Assembly (NCBI RefSeq): GCF_004217315.1
Contig: NZ_SGWR01000001.1
Span: 1,178,001 to 1,242,000 of the forward strand
From: Corticibacter populi
GTDB taxonomy: Bacteria > Pseudomonadota > Gammaproteobacteria > Burkholderiales > Burkholderiaceae_C
Reading direction: 5' to 3'
Length of the DNA: 64,000 bases
In this document: piece after piece, positions 52,961-61,179 of the stretch
Position numbering within the stretch: the stretch's first letter is position 1
How the letters are laid out: each line of letters begins with the position of its first letter
Translations under genes and position numbers: made by a program
Notes under the pieces: model-generated
Told to the model about the DNA's origin: nothing
What the model saw: the letters and a program-made list of their open reading frames with translations, nothing else
Databases searched by the model: none

Positions 52961-53944
52961 TCAAGGCTTGACGAAGCTGCGGTTCACCAGGGTTTCGGGA
53001 TCGACCTTGTCTTCGGCATAGTTCATCGACTGCGACACCCAGCCCCAGGTGGCCTTGAGCAGGGCCGGATCGAAGGTGCCAAAGCCATTTGCCTGGCTGA
53101 CCTCGTTGCGCAGCAGCGGAATCGAGGCCTCGAACTCGGCCTGCACCACCGTTGCATTCGCCTCCGGCACCTGGGCCTTGAGATCGGCTGCGGCCTGCTG
53201 CGGGTTGGCGATCGCGAATTCCACCGACTTGGTCAGCGCCCGCAGGTAGCGCTGCAGCACCTCGGGCTTCTCGTTGATGAGCTTGTCGCTGGCCAGCGCC
53301 GACCAGCCATAGCCGTCCAGACCGAAGTCGGTCCACGGCAGCACCGCCAGCTCCTGCTTGGCCTGGCCCAGCACGTCCTTGAACGCCGGGCCGACGGTGA
53401 CCCAGTTGATCGTCGCATCGACGCGGCCCTGCGCCAGCATCGGCGCCATGGTGGAGGGGTCGGTCTTGATGACGCGGATCTTCTCGGCGTCCACCCCGTT
53501 CTTCTGCAGCACCACCGGCCACAGGGCGTTCGACGAGGAGAAGGTCGGCATCGCCACCGTCTTGCCTTCCATGTCCTTGAGGGTCTTGATGCCGCTGCTG
53601 GCGCGGGTGAAGAGCGCATCGGGCTGCTTGGAGTACAGCGACATCACGGCCTTGACCGGCACATTGCCTTCGGCCGCGGCCATCATCAGCGCCGAGATGC
53701 CGCCAAAGCCCACATCGGCGGTGCCGGTGGCGATCTTGGTGACGGCATCGGTCGAGCCGCGGCCCGTCAGCACCTGCACTTCCAGGCCTTCCTCCTTGAA
53801 GAAGCCCTGCTCGATGCCGGAGTAGACGAACGACTTGTCGCCGCCGGGCAGCCAGTCGAGCTGCACGGTCAGCTTGTCGGCCGCCTGGGCGGCAACGCTG
53901 GCGCAGGCCAGCACGATGGAAGTGAGCAAGGGGCGGATCGTCAT
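52961..53944 (-). CDS. ABC transporter substrate-binding protein, NMT1/THI5-like
   Basis: A 327-residue periplasmic protein with a Sec signal peptide (residues 1-21, cleavage after A-Q-A). V-Q-L-D-W-L-P-G-G-D-K-S near residue 27, G-F-F-K-E-E-G-L-E-V near 46, D-V-G-F-G-G-I-S-A near 75 and W-P-V-V-L-Q-K-N-G near 140 match the NMT1/THI5-like family. Characterised relatives bind pyrimidines, riboflavin and other heterocycles or sulfonates. In this operon with a molybdenum hydroxylase and a deaminase, a nitrogen heterocycle is the best guess. Confidence 0.88.
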   Translation of the reverse strand: MTIRPLLTSIVLACASVAAQAADKLTVQLDWLPGGDKSFVYSGIEQGFFKEEGLEVQVLTGRGSTDAVTKIATGTADVGFGGISALMMAAAEGNVPVKAVMSLYSKQPDALFTRASSGIKTLKDMEGKTVAMPTFSSSNALWPVVLQKNGVDAEKIRVIKTDPSTMAPMLAQGRVDATINWVTVGPAFKDVLGQAKQELAVLPWTDFGLDGYGWSALASDKLINEKPEVLQRYLRALTKSVEFAIANPQQAAADLKAQVPEANATVVQAEFEASIPLLRNEVSQANGFGTFDPALLKATWGWVSQSMNYAEDKVDPETLVNRSFVKP

Positions 53945-53992
53945 GGGGCTTTTTCCTCGGTCGAAGTGGATGGGAGCAAAAGGGGAAACGGT

Positions 53993-54832
53993 TCAGGCAA
54001 GAGGCAAAAGACCGGTGCGGCCAGAAGCAACCGCAAGGTCCGTGCCAGCGCCGGAGGGCAGCATCTGCGCCAATGCCGGCAGCAGCCGCTCGGTCAGCAG
54101 CGCCGGACAGGCGAGCTGGGGAACATGCCCGCAGTCGAGCGTGATGCGCAAGGCGCCCGGCGAGAGGTTCTGCATGCAGCGCTGCAGTTCGTGCAGCACC
54201 GAGCGATCGCGCAGGCATTCCACGTAGATGCGCGGCACACGCCCATAGCGCTGCGCCGTCAACCGGCAGCGCATGGCCCGCCCGCCTTCGGGCTGCCAGC
54301 ACAGCCTGCGGGTTGCGGCCGCGGCCTGCTCCGGCGTGCAGTCATGCAGGAAGATGCGGCCCGCCGCAGCCGGCGGCACACGGCTGGCCTGGTGCATGGC
54401 ATCCCACTCCAGATGGGGCCCGATGCCCGCGTAGACGAAACCCGGCTGCTCGCGCCGGCATGCCTCGATGAGGGCGCCGAAATCCATGCCGTCCGGCAGC
54501 ATCATGCCAGCCAGGTACACCAGGGCCAGCACACGCTCGGGGCAATGCTCGGCCACCTGCGAGGCCGTGATGCCGCCGCCGCTGTGGCCCAGCACCACCG
54601 CCGGTCCGTCCAGCCCGGCCAGCAGTTCGGCGACATGCGCCACATACGCATCCAGGTCAACGCGAACCGGCTGCGCCGGTGGCCAGGCATCCTGCCTGAT
54701 GCCGTTGCCGGGCAGGTCGACGGCATGCACCTGCCAGCCGGCGGCCTGCAGCATCGGCATCCAGGCCTCGAAGGCCCAGCTGCCCTGCCAGGCGCCGTGG
54801 ATCAGCACCATGTGCCGTGCCGCGCTTGCCAT
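53993..54832 (-). CDS. Alpha/beta hydrolase (carboxylesterase/amidase-like)
   Basis: A 279-residue cytoplasmic hydrolase: oxyanion region L-I-H-G-A-W-Q-G-S-W (about 10-19), nucleophile Ser84 in L-G-H-S-G-G-G, and the terminal His in D-C-G-H-V-P-Q near residue 240. The H-G-A-W start and G-H-S-G-G-G resemble the plant methylesterase/hydroxynitrile lyase-like group. A role in cleaving an ester, lactone or ring-opened amide of the operon's substrate is possible. GAGG lies 7 bases before the ATG at 54832; the ATG at 54850 overlaps the upstream gene and is less likely. Confidence 0.85.
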   Translation of the reverse strand: MASAARHMVLIHGAWQGSWAFEAWMPMLQAAGWQVHAVDLPGNGIRQDAWPPAQPVRVDLDAYVAHVAELLAGLDGPAVVLGHSGGGITASQVAEHCPERVLALVYLAGMMLPDGMDFGALIEACRREQPGFVYAGIGPHLEWDAMHQASRVPPAAAGRIFLHDCTPEQAAAATRRLCWQPEGGRAMRCRLTAQRYGRVPRIYVECLRDRSVLHELQRCMQNLSPGALRITLDCGHVPQLACPALLTERLLPALAQMLPSGAGTDLAVASGRTGLLPLA

Positions 54833-54839
54833 GGCGACC

Positions 54840-55793
54840 TCACGCGCCATAGGTGCGCTGGTAGCAGGCGATCTGGTGTTCTTCCACCGTGACCGGGGCA
54901 TACCTGGGCGTCATCCCTTCTTCCAGGCATGAGGGAATGCAGGCGATCTGGTGCGCCGGATTGCCGGTGAAGAAGAACGGCACCGAATAGCGTTCGCCGC
55001 CCGAGCGGTTGATGACCCGGTGCAGCGTGGAGACGTAGCGGTCATTGGTCCAGCGCGCCATCAAGTCGCCGATGTTGACCACATACGCGCCGGGCACCGG
55101 TGGCGCATCGATCCAGTGGCCGGCCTGCGCATCCCAGACCTGCAGGCCGCCCGCATCGTCCTGCAGCAACAGCGTCAGGCCACCGAAATCGGTGTGCGCG
55201 CCACAGCCCTTCTCGCCCGGTGCGGGGTTGGCCGGCTGCGGCGGGTAGTGCAGCAGCCGCAAGGTGGCGGCGGCATCGCTCACATAGGCGGAAAAATAGT
55301 CCTCTGGCAGGTGCAGCGACAGCGCCATGCCGCGCATCAGCGTTGCGCCCAGCGCATAGGCCTGTTCGTAATAGGCCTGCATCACGGCGCGGAACTCGGG
55401 CAACTGCGCCGGCCACTGGTTGGGGCCGGTGTTGAAGCGGCCAGCCTTCACGCGCGGGTCATCCGGCGGCACCTCGGCGCCGATGTAGAAGCTCTCCTTC
55501 AGGTCGGGCGCGGCGCCGCTTTCGAGCGTTTGCGCACGCAGCGGCTCGTAGCCCCGGTTGCAACGCGAGTGGCGCTTGTCGACCTGCTGCTTGCTGGCCT
55601 CGTCCAGCGCGAAGAAGCGGCGCCCCATGTCGAACACGGAGCGGATCAGCGCGGCATCCACACCATGGTTGATCACGTAGAAGAAGCCGCGTTGCGTGCA
55701 GGCCTGCTCCAGGCGCCGGGCAACGGCGAGCCGATCGGCGGGACCGGCGCTGTACAGACCGGCGATGTCGATGAGCGGTAGGTTGGTGGACAT
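54840..55793 (-). CDS. 2-oxoglutarate/Fe(II)-type oxygenase, isopenicillin N synthase family
   Basis: A 317-residue oxygenase with N-terminal DIOX_N-type domain (P-L-I-D-I-A-G-L; G-F-F-Y-V-I-N-H-G-V) and the C-terminal jelly-roll. The iron ligands are His200 and Asp202 (A-H-T-D-F-G-G) and His258 (T-L-H-R-V); Arg268 and Ser270 in R-Y-S bind 2-oxoglutarate. Bacterial relatives are poorly characterised; some act on pyrimidine- or purine-like compounds. It is first in the operon with transporter, deaminase and molybdenum hydroxylase. The ATG at 55793 gives the usual short N-terminus. Confidence 0.9.
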   Translation of the reverse strand: MSTNLPLIDIAGLYSAGPADRLAVARRLEQACTQRGFFYVINHGVDAALIRSVFDMGRRFFALDEASKQQVDKRHSRCNRGYEPLRAQTLESGAAPDLKESFYIGAEVPPDDPRVKAGRFNTGPNQWPAQLPEFRAVMQAYYEQAYALGATLMRGMALSLHLPEDYFSAYVSDAAATLRLLHYPPQPANPAPGEKGCGAHTDFGGLTLLLQDDAGGLQVWDAQAGHWIDAPPVPGAYVVNIGDLMARWTNDRYVSTLHRVINRSGGERYSVPFFFTGNPAHQIACIPSCLEEGMTPRYAPVTVEEHQIACYQRTYGA

Positions 55794-55955
55794 TCTCGAA
55801 AACGTGGGATGGCAGTGGCTTGAACAAGCTTGAAAAAAGGCCTGAACGTGCAGGGGATGCGCCGGAGTGTAGGAAGCCGCGCCCGATCCCGATAGCACTG
55901 TTTTTCGCTCTGGGTGGTGCATAAATTCGCTCACACCTGCTGGGCATCTCGTGCA

Positions 55956-56879
55956 TCACCCACTCGTCACCTCGCTGCGCTGGCGCTCTTCGATGAGCCG
56001 CGTGACGATCTGCAGGAAGGCATCCAGCGCCGACGGCAGGGTGCGGCCGGCGCGCACATACACGCCGAGTTCCGAGTACATCGCCTGCGGGGTGTTCAGC
56101 GGAATGTGCACCAGCGTGCCCTTTTGCTGCTCCTGCTCGACACCGATGCGGCTTTGAAAGAACAGCCCGACGCCAGCCTCCGCCAGCTTCTTGCCCAACT
56201 CCACCGAGGACACTTCGATGCACACGTTCAATGCACCTTTATGGTGCGACACCACCGGCTGCAGCAGGCCGTGCATCGACAGCTCCCGGGACGGCATGAT
56301 CAGCGGATACTGTGCGCATCGCGCGAAATCCACCCGCTTGCAGGACGCAATGGGGTGGCCGGCCGGCGCGATCACCCCCAGCTCGAAGCGCGCCACGCTG
56401 CACTGGCGCAGCTGTTCGCTGCGCTCGATCGCAAAGCCGATGCCGACATCGGCCTCACCCTCCATCACCGCTCTGGCCGCCTGTGCGGAGCCGCAGATCC
56501 GCACCTGGATCGTGATGCCAGGATGCCGCTGGCGCATCGCGGCGATCACGGTCGGCAGGATATCCGCCGTCAGGCCCTCGACGGCGGCGATCTGTACCGT
56601 GCCGCGGTGCACGCCACGCAGCAAGCCCAGCTCCGAGACCAGGCGGTTCTGGTCCTGCAGCACGGTGAGCACATGGCGCGAGAAGATCTCGCCGGTGGGG
56701 GTGAGCCGCAAGCCGCCCGAGAGGCGCTCGAACAACGGCCCGCCCACCTCCTCCTCGAGTTGCAGCAGCTGCCGGTTGACGGCCGAGGAGGCCACGTGCA
56801 GATGCCGGGCTGCCTCGCGGATCGAGCCACAGCGGCGAATCATGTCGAAATAAAGAATGGCGCGGGAGTGAATGTGCAT
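55956..56879 (-). CDS. LysR-family transcriptional regulator
   Basis: A 307-residue regulator. The winged helix is at about 5-65 (Y-F-D-M-I-R-R-C-G-S-I-R-E-A-A-R-H-L-H-V-A-S-S-A-V-N-R-Q), followed by the co-inducer-binding domain with an A-P-A-G-H-P segment near 175. It lies 162 bases upstream of and in the same direction as the oxygenase operon, so it probably regulates it. The frame also allows a GTG two codons upstream at 56885, but the ATG at 56879 is preferred. The gap to the oxygenase gene contains TTGAACAAG-like repeats that could be its site. Confidence 0.92.
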   Translation of the reverse strand: MHIHSRAILYFDMIRRCGSIREAARHLHVASSAVNRQLLQLEEEVGGPLFERLSGGLRLTPTGEIFSRHVLTVLQDQNRLVSELGLLRGVHRGTVQIAAVEGLTADILPTVIAAMRQRHPGITIQVRICGSAQAARAVMEGEADVGIGFAIERSEQLRQCSVARFELGVIAPAGHPIASCKRVDFARCAQYPLIMPSRELSMHGLLQPVVSHHKGALNVCIEVSSVELGKKLAEAGVGLFFQSRIGVEQEQQKGTLVHIPLNTPQAMYSELGVYVRAGRTLPSALDAFLQIVTRLIEERQRSEVTSG

Positions 56880-57126
56880 GGGCACCCTGCAGCACGTGCC
56901 GTGCCATCTTGCCGGCGGGATGCATCAGCCGCCCCTGGCTCCTGCCTTACCATGTGCCACGCAGCTACCCCGCACGCACCACGGCGCCATGCATGGCATG
57001 GATGTTGCACCTGCAACACAAGGCCTGCGCCTGGGCTCTTTTGCAACCCAGGCAGCCATCCCGACCGAACAAGACCACCTGGCCACATAGCCACATGGCA
57101 AAGCAACACAAGCCGCTGACAGCACG

Positions 57127-58527
57127 ATGAAATCCGGTCTGAATTTCCTGGCCGCAGCCAGGCAGTATGAAATCGAGGAACTCGAGCAGTTCGCCGATTC
57201 CAGTGGCCTGGCGCACGTGATCGGCCAGTTGGTGCACGAACTGCAGCGCGAGCGCGGCGCCTCCAACGTCTTCCTGGCCTCGCAAGGTACCCTGTTCGCC
57301 GAGCAGCGCCGGCAACTGGTGCAGGCCAGCGATGGCTGCATCCGCGCCACCCGCGACTTCCTGGAGCGGCTCGAACCCCAGCCAGGCTTTCCCGGCAGCC
57401 GCGCCAGGCTGTTCAGCTGCATCGCGCACGCGGTGCACGGGCTGGACACCTTGCCGCCGCTGCGCCGGCGCATCGAGGCGCTGGACATCTCCGCGCCCGA
57501 ACTCATCGGCGCCTACAACCAGCGCATCGCCCACTTGCTGGCCGTGGTGTTCGAGGCCGCCGACAGCGCCACCGACCCCGACCTCTCGCGCCTGCTGGTG
57601 GCCTACTTCAACCTGATGCAGGGCAAGGAAAACGCCGGCCAGGAGCGCGCCGCCGGCGCGGCCATCCTCGGCTACGGGCACGCCACCACCAGCCAGCAGC
57701 AACAGATGCTGGACCTGATCGACGGCCAGGAGCGCTGCCTGCGGGTGTTCGTGCACTTCGCCGCACCCGCCGCCCAGCAGCGCTGGCAAGACCTGCAGTC
57801 GAGCGACAACACCGCCGAGCTGGAGCGGCTGCGCCGCATCATCTGCACCACGCTCGTTCCCGGCAAGGGCGCGCCGCCGGGCGCGTCCGCATCGAGCCTG
57901 AGCATGATCTGGTACGAATGCTGCACGCGCCGCATCGACGCCATGAAGGAGGTGGAAGACCTGCTGGCCGGGCAACTCGCATCGCTGTGCCGGCAGAAGA
58001 TCGACCAGGCCCGGCAAGAGCTGGCGCGCTACGCGCACATGCTGCAGGCGCTGTCGCAGCAATGGCCTGCCACCGCCCCGGTCGCGCTCCCCGCCAGCGC
58101 AGCAGCGGCCGCGCCGGCACCAGAGCACAGCCTCCCGCAGGCCGGCACTACCGCCAGCGCGCAATCCGACCAGACGCTGCTGGCAGCACTGTTCGACGGC
58201 AGCAGCGCGCCCCTGGGCAGTGGTCCACAGGCGCAGGCCACGCGGCAGCTCCATGGCTATGGCCCGCACATCGAGCGGGCCATCATGGACATCATGCACG
58301 AGCAATCCGAGCGGCTGCAAAGCATGGCCGACGAACTCAGCAAGGCGCGCGAGGCGCTGCATGAGCGCAAGCTCATCGAGCGGGCCAAGGGCCTGCTGAT
58401 GGCTCACCGCCAGCTCACCGAGGAGGCCGCCTACCGTGCCATGCGGCAAATGGCCATGGAGCAAAACCGCCGCCTGATCGATGTGGCCCAATCGGTCCTT
58501 TCGCTCGAAAGCTATCTGAGCCGCTGA
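57127..58527 (+). CDS. nasR: Nitrate/nitrite-sensing antiterminator NasR (NIT-ANTAR)
   Basis: NasR binds nitrate or nitrite and then prevents termination in the leader of nitrate-assimilation mRNA. The 466 residues have an N-terminal helical NIT domain (about 25-275, with H-E-L-Q-R-E-R-G-A-S-N near 40, the classic NIT signature), a variable Ala/Pro-rich linker (about 315-360), and a C-terminal ANTAR RNA-binding domain (about 400-460) with L-I-E-R-A-K-G-L-L-M and A-Y-R-A-M-R-Q-M-A. It is directly upstream of nrtA on the same strand with a 363-base leader in between. Confidence 0.95.
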   Translation: MKSGLNFLAAARQYEIEELEQFADSSGLAHVIGQLVHELQRERGASNVFLASQGTLFAEQRRQLVQASDGCIRATRDFLERLEPQPGFPGSRARLFSCIAHAVHGLDTLPPLRRRIEALDISAPELIGAYNQRIAHLLAVVFEAADSATDPDLSRLLVAYFNLMQGKENAGQERAAGAAILGYGHATTSQQQQMLDLIDGQERCLRVFVHFAAPAAQQRWQDLQSSDNTAELERLRRIICTTLVPGKGAPPGASASSLSMIWYECCTRRIDAMKEVEDLLAGQLASLCRQKIDQARQELARYAHMLQALSQQWPATAPVALPASAAAAAPAPEHSLPQAGTTASAQSDQTLLAALFDGSSAPLGSGPQAQATRQLHGYGPHIERAIMDIMHEQSERLQSMADELSKAREALHERKLIERAKGLLMAHRQLTEEAAYRAMRQMAMEQNRRLIDVAQSVLSLESYLSR

Positions 58528-58542
58528 GCCGCCGGGCCGGAC

Positions 58543-58564
58543 TGCACCACCCCACTCTGGTGCA
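58543..58564 (+). promoter_or_regulatory. Candidate NtrC-type enhancer dyad upstream of nrtA
   Basis: TGCACCA and TGGTGCA form a perfect 7-base inverted repeat. These are the half-sites of the NtrC consensus, but the spacer is 8 bases instead of 3. The centre is about 143 bases before the predicted sigma-54 start, the usual enhancer distance. Confidence 0.45.
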
Positions 58565-58669
58565 TGAAGTGCCGGACACCCCGAGGGCTTGCCCCCGTTT
58601 TGTGCAATGGCAATACCCTCTGCCGCCATGCCGGCGCCCCGGGCAGCATGATGCTGCAATGCAACAGAG

Positions 58670-58686
58670 CTGGCACGGGATTTGCA
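58670..58686 (+). promoter_or_regulatory. Sigma-54 (-24/-12) promoter of nrtABD-nirB
   Basis: CTGGCACGGGATTTGCA matches YTGGCACGRNNNTTGCW at all fixed positions, with GG and GC exactly 10 bases apart. Transcription should start near 58697, giving a leader of about 194 nt before the nrtA ATG that includes the hairpin and terminator below. Confidence 0.85.
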
Positions 58687-58729
58687 TGATGATTGCCGAC
58701 CCTGGCCAACGACGGCTTGCGGTCATGCA

Positions 58730-58772
58730 GATGGCCAGCCGCCACTCGCGGCGTCGCGAGTGGCTTGCCATC
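58730..58772 (+). promoter_or_regulatory. Leader hairpin with six-base loop, probable NasR target
   Basis: GATGGC pairs with GCCATC and, inside an internal loop, GCCACTCGC pairs with GCGAGTGGC (9 base pairs) around the six-base loop GGCGTC. ANTAR proteins bind hairpins with six-base loops that usually have A at position 1 and G at position 4; here position 4 is G but position 1 is G. It lies 8 bases before the terminator stem, as in the Klebsiella nasF leader. Confidence 0.6.
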
Positions 58773-58780
58773 CACCGGAC

Positions 58781-58846
58781 AACGGCGTCCATTGCCCTCC
58801 CGCATGTGTCATGGCGGACAGGCAGTGGACGCCGTTTTTTGTTTTT
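58781..58846 (+). terminator. Leader terminator (attenuator) upstream of nrtA
   Basis: A 16-base-pair stem, AACGGCGTCCATTGCC with its complement (one G-U pair), encloses a 24-base loop and is followed by TTTTTGTTTTT-type T-rich sequence. It is one of the strongest terminators in the window and sits inside the nrtA leader. Regulated read-through by NasR is the expected mechanism. Confidence 0.85.
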
Positions 58847-58890
58847 CCACGCCATGCATCCCGACCCGCCCACGCCAGGAGAAAGCGACC

Positions 58891-60195
58891 ATGACCAGCC
58901 GTCCCCACCTTCCACAAGCTCCGCAGCCCGCCGCCGACGCTGACGCCAGCACCAACGGCGGCACGCAGCCCGACCGCCGCCGTTTCCTGCGCGTGGCCGC
59001 CGCGGCCGGGAGCGCCTACCTGTTCTCCAGCCTGGGGCACCCCGGCGCCTGGGCCGCCGGCTCCGATGCGCCCGAGAAAAAGGAAGTGAAGATCGGCTTC
59101 ATCCCGCTGACGGACTGCGCCAGCGTGGTGATGGCCTCGGTGCTGGGGCTGGATGAGAAATACGGTGTCAAGATCGTGCCCAGCAAGGAGGCGAACTGGG
59201 CCACCATCCGCGACAAGCTGGTCAATGGCGAAAACGACTTCAGCCACATACTTTATGGACAACTGGTGGGCCTGCAGGTCGGCATTGGCGGACCTCAGAC
59301 CAACGTCGCCAGCGTGATGACGCTCAACCGCAATGGCCAGGGCATTTCGCTGTCCAAGAAGATCGCCGAGGCCGGCGCGACCGACTTGGTCTCGCTGGTG
59401 GCGCTGATGAAGCAGCAGCCGCGCGAGTACACCTTCGCGCAGACCTTCCCGACCGGCACCCACGCCATGTGGCTGTACTACTGGCTGGGCAGTGCCGGGG
59501 TCAACCCGATGAAGGACGTCAAGGTCATCACCGTGCCGCCGCCGCAGATGGTGGCGAATGCGCGCGTGGGCAACATGGACGGCTTCTCCGTCGGCGAGCC
59601 GTGGAACCAGCGCGGCATCCTCGATGGCGTCTCCGTACACGCCGCCTCGTCGCAGGACGTCTGGAAGGACCACCCGGAGAAGGTGCTGGGCACCACCGCC
59701 GCGTTCGCCGATGCCAACCCCAACACTTGCCGCGCGGTCGCTGCAGCCATCATCGAGGCGGGCCGCTGGATCGATGCGTCCGACGCCAACAAGGAAAAGA
59801 TGGCCGAGACGATTGCCGCGCGCTCCTACGTGAACACCGACAAGTCCGCCATCATCGACCGCATCCTGGGCAAATACGACAACGGCCTGGGCAAGAAATG
59901 GAACGACCCCGACCACATGAAGTTCTACGACGATGGCCAGGTCAACTACCCGTACCTGTCGGACGCCTCATGGTTCCTCACCCAGCACAAGCGCTGGGGC
60001 CTGCTCGATGCCCACCCCGACTACGAGGGCGTGGCCAAGGCGGTCAACCGCATCGAACTCTACAAGCAGGCTGCCACGGCCGCCGGCGCGCCCGTGCCAG
60101 GCAGCGACCTGCGCAGCAGCACGCTGATGGACGGCAAGGTCTGGGATGGCAGCGACCCAAAGGCCTATGCCGATTCGTTCGATGTCAAGGCGTGA
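58891..60195 (+). CDS. nrtA: Nitrate ABC transporter substrate-binding protein NrtA
   Basis: A 434-residue periplasmic nitrate/nitrite-binding protein. The N-terminus has a twin-arginine signal (R-R-R-F-L-R-V, about residues 29-35). The mature part shows K-I-G-F-I-P-L-T-D-C-A-S (about 70), Y-G-Q-L-V-G-L-Q near 122, H-A-M-W-L-Y-Y-W near 188, G-E-P-W-N near 230 and C-x-x-x-A-A-I-I-E-A near 275, all typical of NrtA/NasF. AGGAG lies 9 bases before the ATG. It starts the nrtABD-nirB transcript. Confidence 0.95.
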   Translation: MTSRPHLPQAPQPAADADASTNGGTQPDRRRFLRVAAAAGSAYLFSSLGHPGAWAAGSDAPEKKEVKIGFIPLTDCASVVMASVLGLDEKYGVKIVPSKEANWATIRDKLVNGENDFSHILYGQLVGLQVGIGGPQTNVASVMTLNRNGQGISLSKKIAEAGATDLVSLVALMKQQPREYTFAQTFPTGTHAMWLYYWLGSAGVNPMKDVKVITVPPPQMVANARVGNMDGFSVGEPWNQRGILDGVSVHAASSQDVWKDHPEKVLGTTAAFADANPNTCRAVAAAIIEAGRWIDASDANKEKMAETIAARSYVNTDKSAIIDRILGKYDNGLGKKWNDPDHMKFYDDGQVNYPYLSDASWFLTQHKRWGLLDAHPDYEGVAKAVNRIELYKQAATAAGAPVPGSDLRSSTLMDGKVWDGSDPKAYADSFDVKA

Positions 60196-60241
60196 CGCCG
60201 CACCACGCACGCCCCTTCTTCGAGACCCAGGAGCCAGCCCC

Positions 60242-61159
60242 ATGACGCAGACCGCACTCAATACCACGCTCGGCACCACGGCCGTGGCCGGCGACGAGCC
60301 CAAGCCATCCGCAACAGCCAGGGCCGCTACAACCACCACCGCCACGAGCAGCCCGGCCACAGCAGTGCGGCTGCAGGCCTGGCTGCGCAGGCTCGCGCAA
60401 ACCGCGCTGCCACCGCTGCTGGGCCTGGGGCTGATGCTGGTGCTGTGGGAGATCATCGCGCAAACCGGTGACGGCATCCCCGGCCCGATCCCGACCTGGC
60501 ATGCGGCGGTGGAGCTGTTCTCCGACCCGTTCTACCGCGCCGGCCCCAACGACCAGGGCATCGGCTGGAACGTGCTGGCTTCGCTGCAGCGTGTGGCGTT
60601 GGGCTTCGGGCTGGCGGCGCTGGTGGGCATTCCGCTGGGCTTTGCGATTGGCCGTTTCAGCTTTCTGAACCGCATGGTCAACCCCATCATCAGCCTGCTG
60701 CGCCCGGTCTCGCCGCTGGCCTGGCTGCCGATCGGCCTGCTGGTCTTCAAGTCCGCCAACCCGGCGGCGATCTGGACCATCTTCATCTGCTCGATCTGGC
60801 CGATGGTCATCAACACCGCCGTCGGCGTGCAGCGCGTGCCGCAGGATTACATGAACGTCGCGCGCGTGCTGAACCTGTCCGAATGGAAGATCGCCACCCG
60901 CATCCTGCTGCCGGCCGTGCTGCCCTACATGGTCACCGGCGTGCGCCTGGCCGTCGGCACCGCCTGGCTGGTGATCGTCGCCGCCGAGATGCTCACCGGC
61001 GGCGTCGGCATCGGCTTCTGGGTCTGGGACGAATGGAACAACCTCAACGTCGCCCACATCATCATCGCCATCTTCGTGATCGGCATCGTCGGTCTGGTGC
61101 TGGAGTGGCTGCTGGTCAGGCTCGCCTCGGCCGTGACCTTTGAAGACACCAAGTCGTGA
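60242..61159 (+). CDS. nrtB: Nitrate ABC transporter permease NrtB
   Basis: A 305-residue inner-membrane permease with a Thr/Ala-rich N-terminus of about 45 residues and six helices. The EAA-loop region is V-A-R-V-L-N-L-S-E-W-K near 225, and the conserved V-I-V-A-A-E-M-L-T-G-G-V-G-I-G near 255 marks the nitrate/bicarbonate/taurine group. P-L-A-W-L-P-I-G-L near 160 is typical of NrtB. It ends with a GTGA/TGA overlap toward the ATPase gene. Confidence 0.93.
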   Translation: MTQTALNTTLGTTAVAGDEPKPSATARAATTTTATSSPATAVRLQAWLRRLAQTALPPLLGLGLMLVLWEIIAQTGDGIPGPIPTWHAAVELFSDPFYRAGPNDQGIGWNVLASLQRVALGFGLAALVGIPLGFAIGRFSFLNRMVNPIISLLRPVSPLAWLPIGLLVFKSANPAAIWTIFICSIWPMVINTAVGVQRVPQDYMNVARVLNLSEWKIATRILLPAVLPYMVTGVRLAVGTAWLVIVAAEMLTGGVGIGFWVWDEWNNLNVAHIIIAIFVIGIVGLVLEWLLVRLASAVTFEDTKS

Positions 61160-61179
61160 ACCCCGCACCGGAGATTGCC

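Noticed and set aside
56891..56907. A sigma-54-like element on the minus strand before the LysR gene
   Set aside because: It matches the consensus with two or three mismatches, but the predicted start would fall at the start codon itself, leaving no leader.
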